NCBI GenBank assembly: GCA_047633175.1
Contig: JBLIEQ010000008.1
Coordinates: 1-64,000, forward strand
Direction: 5' to 3'
Length of the DNA: 64,000 nt
Source: Motiliproteus sp047633175
Lineage (GTDB): Bacteria > Pseudomonadota > Gammaproteobacteria > Pseudomonadales > Balneatricaceae
Under the pieces are notes generated by a model. The model had not been told where the DNA came from, did no database searches, and was given only the letters and a program-made list of their open reading frames with translations. Positions 59,692-64,000 of the stretch are shown here, piece by piece (the stretch's first letter is position 1; the number at the start of each line of letters is the position of its first letter). The position numbers and the translations under genes were made by a program.

Positions 59692-61104
59692 CTAGGGCTC
59701 AATCTTGAGAGGTAGAAACAGCGGACTCCCTCGGCGTACGATACGCATCGGTACCGCCTTGCCTTCGGGCAGATCCTGAGCGATGGCAGCAAAGCCATCC
59801 AGATCCTCGATGCCGCGACCATTAAGCATGGTAAGCACATCGCCAACGACCAACCCAGCATCGGCGCCAGGGCCTGAGCGCACCTCCCGTACAACGACCC
59901 CGCCGCTAAGTTTCCACTGCTTAGCGCGCTCCGGCTCCAAGGCCGCTACGCTGATATTCAGCGGGTTTCCATCAGCCCAGGATGTGCCAGCGCCGGCCTG
60001 GACCCGCACCTGTTCTTCGGGAAGCACCCCGACCGTCAAGGCGATGGTTTTAGCTAACCTGTTGCGCACCAGATCGAGCTTGACGCGACTGCCGGGCACG
60101 ACCCGTCCCACCACCTGCGGGAGCTCCGCAGAACGCTCGATCGCCTCGGCATTGAAGCTAACAATGATGTCACCCTCCTGTAATCCGGCCGCTTCAGCCG
60201 GGCTACCCGGCAGTACTTTCGCGACCAGCGCGCCCTTGGGCCGATCAAGCCCGAAGGATTCGGCCAGATCAAGATTAACTTCCTGAATAATAACCCCCAG
60301 CCAACCCCGGGCGACCTGACCATTGAGCCTGAGCTGTTCAACTACCTCCATCGCCATCGTTATCGGAATCGCGAACGAGAGCCCCATAAACCCACCCGAA
60401 CGGGTATAGATCTGGGAGTTGATACCGACCACCTCACCCGCCAGATTAAAGAGCGGGCCACCCGAGTTACCTGGATTTATGGCCACATCCGTTTGTATAA
60501 AGGGTACGTAGTTTTCATTCGCCAGACTCCGCCCGGTCGCGCTGACGATACCGGCGGTCACCGTATGATCGAAGCCGAAGGGTGATCCTATAGCCAGCAC
60601 CCACTGGCCCGCCTTGAGCGTTTCAGAATTGCCTATTTTTACCACCGGAAGATCTTTCGCATCAAGCTTGAGCAGCGCCAGATCCGAACGGGGATCAATA
60701 CCCACCAGCTCAGCTACCAGCTCGCGTCTGTCACTTAAGCGCACCAGAATACTTTCTGCGTCCTTGACCACATGATGATTGGTCAGCACATAACCATCGG
60801 CAGAGATGATAAAGCCCGAGCCCAGTGACTGAGGAAGACTCCGCTGGGGCTGCTTATACCCTCCCTGGTCAAACTCGCGCTCATCAAAAAAATGTTTGAA
60901 GATCTCCGGCAGCGGCTCCCGCCTCGCCTGCGGGACTGACTCCGCCGCATCGACACTGCGCACCGTACTGATATTCACGATAGCCGGCGAGGCCTGCTCT
61001 ACCAACTCGGTAAAATCAGGCAGCGAGGCTGCCGAGGCCAAACCGCCGAACAACAACCATGCCAGCACCACTCCGGAAAACGTCGAGCTAGTATTCACAC
61101 TCAT
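59692..61104 (-). CDS. mucD: Periplasmic serine protease, DegP/MucD type
   Basis: A chaperone-protease that degrades misfolded envelope proteins. 470 residues from the ATG at 61104, with AGGTGG upstream, and a signal peptide (about 1-26, ending ASA). Triad His111 (LTNHHVV), Asp141 (DPRSDLALLKLD) and Ser214 (NPGNSGGPLF). Two PDZ domains follow from about residues 255 and 365 (RGWLGVIIQEV, VVREVRSGPGADAG). It belongs to the rpoE operon, as mucD does in pseudomonads, and follows rseC by 36 bases. Confidence 0.94.
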   Translation of the reverse strand: MSVNTSSTFSGVVLAWLLFGGLASAASLPDFTELVEQASPAIVNISTVRSVDAAESVPQARREPLPEIFKHFFDEREFDQGGYKQPQRSLPQSLGSGFIISADGYVLTNHHVVKDAESILVRLSDRRELVAELVGIDPRSDLALLKLDAKDLPVVKIGNSETLKAGQWVLAIGSPFGFDHTVTAGIVSATGRSLANENYVPFIQTDVAINPGNSGGPLFNLAGEVVGINSQIYTRSGGFMGLSFAIPITMAMEVVEQLRLNGQVARGWLGVIIQEVNLDLAESFGLDRPKGALVAKVLPGSPAEAAGLQEGDIIVSFNAEAIERSAELPQVVGRVVPGSRVKLDLVRNRLAKTIALTVGVLPEEQVRVQAGAGTSWADGNPLNISVAALEPERAKQWKLSGGVVVREVRSGPGADAGLVVGDVLTMLNGRGIEDLDGFAAIAQDLPEGKAVPMRIVRRGSPLFLPLKIEP

Positions 61105-61140
61105 CAAACCCACCTTTGACTCAGGATTAACATCAACACG

Positions 61141-61581
61141 CTATAATTTTTTCAGACGTAGTATCTGCGGCTGGTAACGCTGTTGCTGCCGATCCTTGCC
61201 ACTCCAGCACCTCACCACCACAAAGCCGAGCAGCAATCCCAGCATACCTACTAAAACCACTATAGCTTCGGCCATGCCCAGGGCATCCGCCATAGCAGAG
61301 CCCAGGATCAAACCGAGTAGCGGCAGCAGATAGATCATCGCGGAGGCCTGCAGGAAGGAACCTTCGTCCACGCCCAGCTCAACAATATCGCCGGGCGCGA
61401 GCAGCAACTGCAGAGGATTTCCCGATAAGATCTGAAAACGTTGCCCTTGACCTATTTCGGCCAGCAATTTCTGACCGCAACCCGACCTTGAATGGCAACT
61501 GGAGCAGCCGCTGCTGCGAATGGTTTCGACGCGCACACCGCCGGATTCCAGCGCTATGACCTGAGCCTGTTCGGTCAGCAT
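61141..61581 (-). CDS. rseC: RseC family protein
   Basis: 146 residues. An N-terminal soluble part with the cysteine cluster GCSSCHSRSGCG (residues 25-36), then two membrane helices (about 79-96 and 103-122), as in RseC/MucC. It sits in the sigma-E operon and is linked to SoxR reduction and envelope functions. It starts nine bases after the rseA-type gene. Confidence 0.93.
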   Translation of the reverse strand: MLTEQAQVIALESGGVRVETIRSSGCSSCHSRSGCGQKLLAEIGQGQRFQILSGNPLQLLLAPGDIVELGVDEGSFLQASAMIYLLPLLGLILGSAMADALGMAEAIVVLVGMLGLLLGFVVVRCWSGKDRQQQRYQPQILRLKKL

Positions 61582-61590
61582 ATTAATTAA

Positions 61591-62391
61591 TCATTTTTTA
61601 AGAGCGACGGACGAAGCGATGCGATCGGCCATCATAAAGGGCACATCACCCACCACCGAAACAAACTGATCATTAACCCGCTTGCCGACGGCCACTGTAT
61701 CACCCGACTGAACCGTACCCGCATTGGCTTTCTTAGAGGCAAAGGGCTGTACCGATACCGAAATACTGGCTTGGCCATTGGAATACAGCAGCACCTCAGA
61801 GTCACTCAATCGATCATGCTGTATCACCTTGAAACCCTCCGGCATCCACTCCACCAACCACTGCATGGGGCTGCTGTTGGTCAAGGCACGGTGTTGGTTG
61901 ATGTAATACTCCATCGATGAGGAGAGCCGAATCACGTCCGCCTGCGGCAGCGCCGATGCAACCTGAGCGCGTTCGCCATACTGGACTGACACAACGTTTG
62001 AACTCACCGGATTAGGCCCGGATAAAACGATCTGCTGCGGGGCCACCACGGATGAACCACCCCCCTGATAGGTCTGCGCACCAAAAATAACGACCAGAGT
62101 CACTGATGCGGCTATCGCAATACTGCCCAGGGATCGCCATTGGAATACGCCACCAGATCGAGCCTGCGGCTCAAACTCAGGTTCCAGTTCAAGCTCAGCC
62201 ATGACCTGAGCACTTACATCCAGCTGCGGCTGCGACGGTGCTTGGCGTTTCAACACCGCGCTGGCCAGATGGTATCTGGACCACAATTGCGCCTCAGAGG
62301 AATCGAGCTGTTTAAGGATTCTACGAACCTCGAACTCTCCGACTTCGTCATCCATCAATGCAGACAGAGATTCTTTAATGCTATCGCTCAT
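61591..62391 (-). CDS. rseA: RseA/MucA anti-sigma factor fused to an RseB/MucB C-terminal domain
   Basis: 266 residues; MucA and RseA are about 195-215. Residues 1-75 (ESLSALMDDEVGEFEVRRILKQL, LWSRYHLASAVLK) form the sigma-E-binding domain, and 88-108 is the membrane helix (SLGSIAIAASVTLVVIFGAQT). The start of the periplasmic part has MEYYINQHRAL, like MucA. From about residue 178 the sequence changes to WLVEWMPEGFKVIQHDR, LLYSNGQASISVSVQPF, FVSVVGDVPFMMADRIASSV, the C-terminal domain of RseB/MucB. The large N-terminal RseB domain and its signal peptide are missing, and no separate rseB exists between this gene and rseC. Confidence 0.85.
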   Translation of the reverse strand: MSDSIKESLSALMDDEVGEFEVRRILKQLDSSEAQLWSRYHLASAVLKRQAPSQPQLDVSAQVMAELELEPEFEPQARSGGVFQWRSLGSIAIAASVTLVVIFGAQTYQGGGSSVVAPQQIVLSGPNPVSSNVVSVQYGERAQVASALPQADVIRLSSSMEYYINQHRALTNSSPMQWLVEWMPEGFKVIQHDRLSDSEVLLYSNGQASISVSVQPFASKKANAGTVQSGDTVAVGKRVNDQFVSVVGDVPFMMADRIASSVALKK

Positions 62392-62493
62392 TTGCCACCT
62401 CTATTGAAGGTTCCTAACTGATTTATAGTTAGGCACCCTGGGGAACAATCAAAGTTTATTAACGACCCAGGCCGCTTACCGCGAAAAATACTG

Positions 62494-63078
62494 CTATCCA
62501 TTCAGCATCGGCGCTATCACCTTATCCAGCGCTTCTCGAGCTCGGAATATCCGTGACCGCACCGTGCCAAGCGGACAGCTCATCACCTGAGCAATATCCT
62601 CGTAACTCATCCCTTCAAACTCCCGCAGGCTCAGCGCAGTGCGCAGATCCTCGGGCAGCTTCTCTAAGGCCTGAAGTATCGCCTGTTCGAGTTCCTGCTT
62701 GTACAGACTGTTTTCTGGGGTTTCGATCTCATGAAACAGCGTACTGTCAAAATACTCCGCATCCTCAACACTGACATCCACATCCGGCGGACGACGCCCC
62801 TTTGCAACAAGATGGTTTTTAGCCGTATTGATCGCAATACGGTACATCCAGGTGTAAAAAGCACTGTCACCACGAAAGTTCGGCAACGCCCGATACGCCT
62901 TGATAAACGCTTCCTGAGCGACATCCATCGCTTCGTGATGGTCGTAGACATAACGACCAATCAAGCTGATGATCTTGTGCTGGTATTTCTTGACCAGCAG
63001 ATCAAAGCCGCGCTTGTCACCTTGCTGCACACGCTCTACCAACTGCTGATCAGTCGGTTGTTTTTTTACTGTCGACAA
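62494..63078 (-). CDS. rpoE: RNA polymerase sigma-E factor
   Basis: An ECF sigma factor for the envelope-stress response (AlgU/RpoE). 194 residues, typical. Region 2 has DVAQEAFIKAYRALPNFRGDSAFYTWMYRIAINTAKNHLV and region 4 has LPEDLRTALSLREFEGMSYEDIAQVMSCPLGTVRSRIFRAREAL. Divergent from nadB, as in most gammaproteobacteria, with the rse and mucD genes behind it. Confidence 0.97.
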   Translation of the reverse strand: MSTVKKQPTDQQLVERVQQGDKRGFDLLVKKYQHKIISLIGRYVYDHHEAMDVAQEAFIKAYRALPNFRGDSAFYTWMYRIAINTAKNHLVAKGRRPPDVDVSVEDAEYFDSTLFHEIETPENSLYKQELEQAILQALEKLPEDLRTALSLREFEGMSYEDIAQVMSCPLGTVRSRIFRAREALDKVIAPMLNG

Positions 63079-63193
63079 TCCGTTAAGCCCTTATAACTAG
63101 GTAATAAGTAATGCAGCTAAGCTACCGCGTACCCCCTGTTAATACAACCGAGCTACCAGAGCCCTCCTCTTTCCTGCCGAGACAGCTAATTAA

Positions 63194-63221
63194 TATGAAC
63201 ACAGCTAACTCAGTTAGTTCC
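63194..63221 (-). promoter_or_regulatory. Candidate sigma-E promoter of rpoE
   Basis: On the minus strand GGAACTA, 16 bases, then TCATA resemble the sigma-E consensus (GGAACTT, about 16, TCNNA), 116 bases before the rpoE start. This would give autoregulation of the operon, as known in E. coli and pseudomonads. Confidence 0.45.
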
Positions 63222-63357
63222 AACACTGACGCCGGCATTTTTTTGAGTGTGCTATGCTTGCCACCCCTTAATAAGGGATTAACGCTGTGCTTGGCACTAC
63301 GACATACACGTACGCGGCAATGCCGTCTCGGCTTGCGGCCTTTGGGTTTGGGTATTA

Positions 63358-64000
63358 ATGAGTAAACAGCTGCATTTCGATGTTCTGGTAATCGGCAGTG
63401 GTGCAGCGGGCCTGACCCTGGCGCTAAATCTTGCCACGGATGCGCGCGTCGCGGTTCTCAGCAAAGGCGACCTGACCTCAGGGTCGACCTACTGGGCTCA
63501 GGGCGGAATCGCCGCAGCCTACGATCCCCGGGACTCGGCCCAAAACCATATTCAGGACACGCTTACCGCTGGCGGCGAACTCAGTCACCTCGATGCTGTC
63601 GAATTTACCGTTAACAACGGCAAAACCAGCATCGACTGGCTAATCGAACAGGGCGTGCCGTTCACCCGTGATACCAGCACCCAAACCCTGCACCTGACCA
63701 AAGAGGGCGGCCATAGCCACCGCCGAGTGGTTCACGCCAGCGATGCCACCGGTAAAGCGGTCTCTGAAACACTGCTGCAACAAGCGACCAAAAACAGCAA
63801 CATCACCCTGCTACCCCACTTTATCGCCATTGACCTGATCACCCGCCATAAACTTCGGCTGGCGGATAATCACTGTATCGGTGCCTATGTGTTGGATCAA
63901 CACAGCGGACACATACAAACCCTGCTGGCCTCGTCCGTGGTCCTGGCGACAGGTGGCGCGAGCAAGGCCTATCTCTACACCAGCAATCCGGACGGATCCT
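63358..64000 (+). CDS. nadB: L-aspartate oxidase, 5' part (runs off the window)
   Basis: Oxidises aspartate to iminoaspartate for NAD synthesis. From the ATG at 63358 the first 214 residues are present: the FAD-binding start DVLVIGSGAAGLTLALNL, then SGSTYWAQGGIAAAYD, TKEGGHSHRRVVHASDATGKAV and VVLATGGASKAYLYTSNPDGS, all diagnostic for NadB. The frame is still open at 64000. Divergent from rpoE. Confidence 0.95.
   Translation, partial: MSKQLHFDVLVIGSGAAGLTLALNLATDARVAVLSKGDLTSGSTYWAQGGIAAAYDPRDSAQNHIQDTLTAGGELSHLDAVEFTVNNGKTSIDWLIEQGVPFTRDTSTQTLHLTKEGGHSHRRVVHASDATGKAVSETLLQQATKNSNITLLPHFIAIDLITRHKLRLADNHCIGAYVLDQHSGHIQTLLASSVVLATGGASKAYLYTSNPDGS

Noticed and set aside
1..64000. CRISPR arrays, tRNA or rRNA genes, prophage
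   Set aside because: No regularly spaced direct repeats with spacers, no cloverleaf or rRNA sequence, and no phage structural genes were seen in the window.

Overview
The window is chromosomal DNA from a free-living, probably marine gammaproteobacterium. Three things suggest this: the gene orders rpoE-rse-degP-lepA-lepB-rnc-era-recO-acpS, relA-mazG and holD-rimI; TRAP and dipeptide ABC uptake systems; and polyhydroxyalkanoate storage genes. An Oceanospirillales or Pseudomonas-like relative is my best guess, but no rRNA or other decisive marker is present. Most of the DNA is moderately GC-rich housekeeping or catabolic sequence. AT-rich accessory patches lie at about 190-660 and 22200-24290.

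Layout. 1-1514: a decayed type I secretion locus (5' part of a HlyB-like ABC transporter) cut by a palindromic repeat that also bounds an AT-rich scrap. 1919-6723 (minus): prfC, rimI, a holD-like gene, leuA. 6899-8053: a PatB/MalY-type C-S lyase. 8090-16813: a catabolic module with gabD-gabT, a TRAP transporter plus UspA, and two paralogous LysR regulators at its edges. 16947-17949: a small lipoprotein and a PlsC-like acyltransferase. 18224-19651: an unusual Asn/Thr-rich beta-roll repeat protein with a miniature transposable element just upstream. 20465-22198: a zeta-toxin-like P-loop protein. 22200-24290: a run of small same-strand genes separated by attC-like hairpins, which looks like integron cassettes without an integrase. 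25363-35231 (minus): a peptide-use block (pepQ, LysR, M14 carboxypeptidase, dipeptide ABC transporter). 35668-37958: phasin and PHA synthase. 38510-44096: LysR, gcdH, a fused E1 alpha/beta 2-oxoacid dehydrogenase and a FabD-like acyltransferase. 44256-48987: a GGDEF-EAL sensor, pfkA, a small conserved protein and an NnrU-family protein. 49282-63078 (minus): mazG, relA, cysM, acpS, recO, era, rnc, a DUF4845-type gene, lepB, lepA, degP/mucD, rseC, a merged rseA-rseB gene and rpoE. nadB diverges from rpoE and runs off the right edge.

How the parts work together. The GABA genes and TRAP system probably import and degrade an amino acid or amine under LysR control. The dipeptide transporter and peptidases recover amino acids from peptides. 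GcdH and its neighbours handle acyl-CoA from lysine- or tryptophan-type catabolism. PhaP/PhaC store surplus carbon. The rpoE block handles envelope stress.

The most unusual items are the RseA-RseB(C-terminal) fusion that lacks RseB's sensor domain, the cassette run with attC-like sites, a miniature element family with terminal inverted repeats and 8-bp target duplications, the non-canonical beta-roll protein, the acyltransferase lacking the malonate-binding arginine, and two partial tandem duplications placed exactly at ATGA gene junctions. Intergenic palindromes of two families recur through the window.
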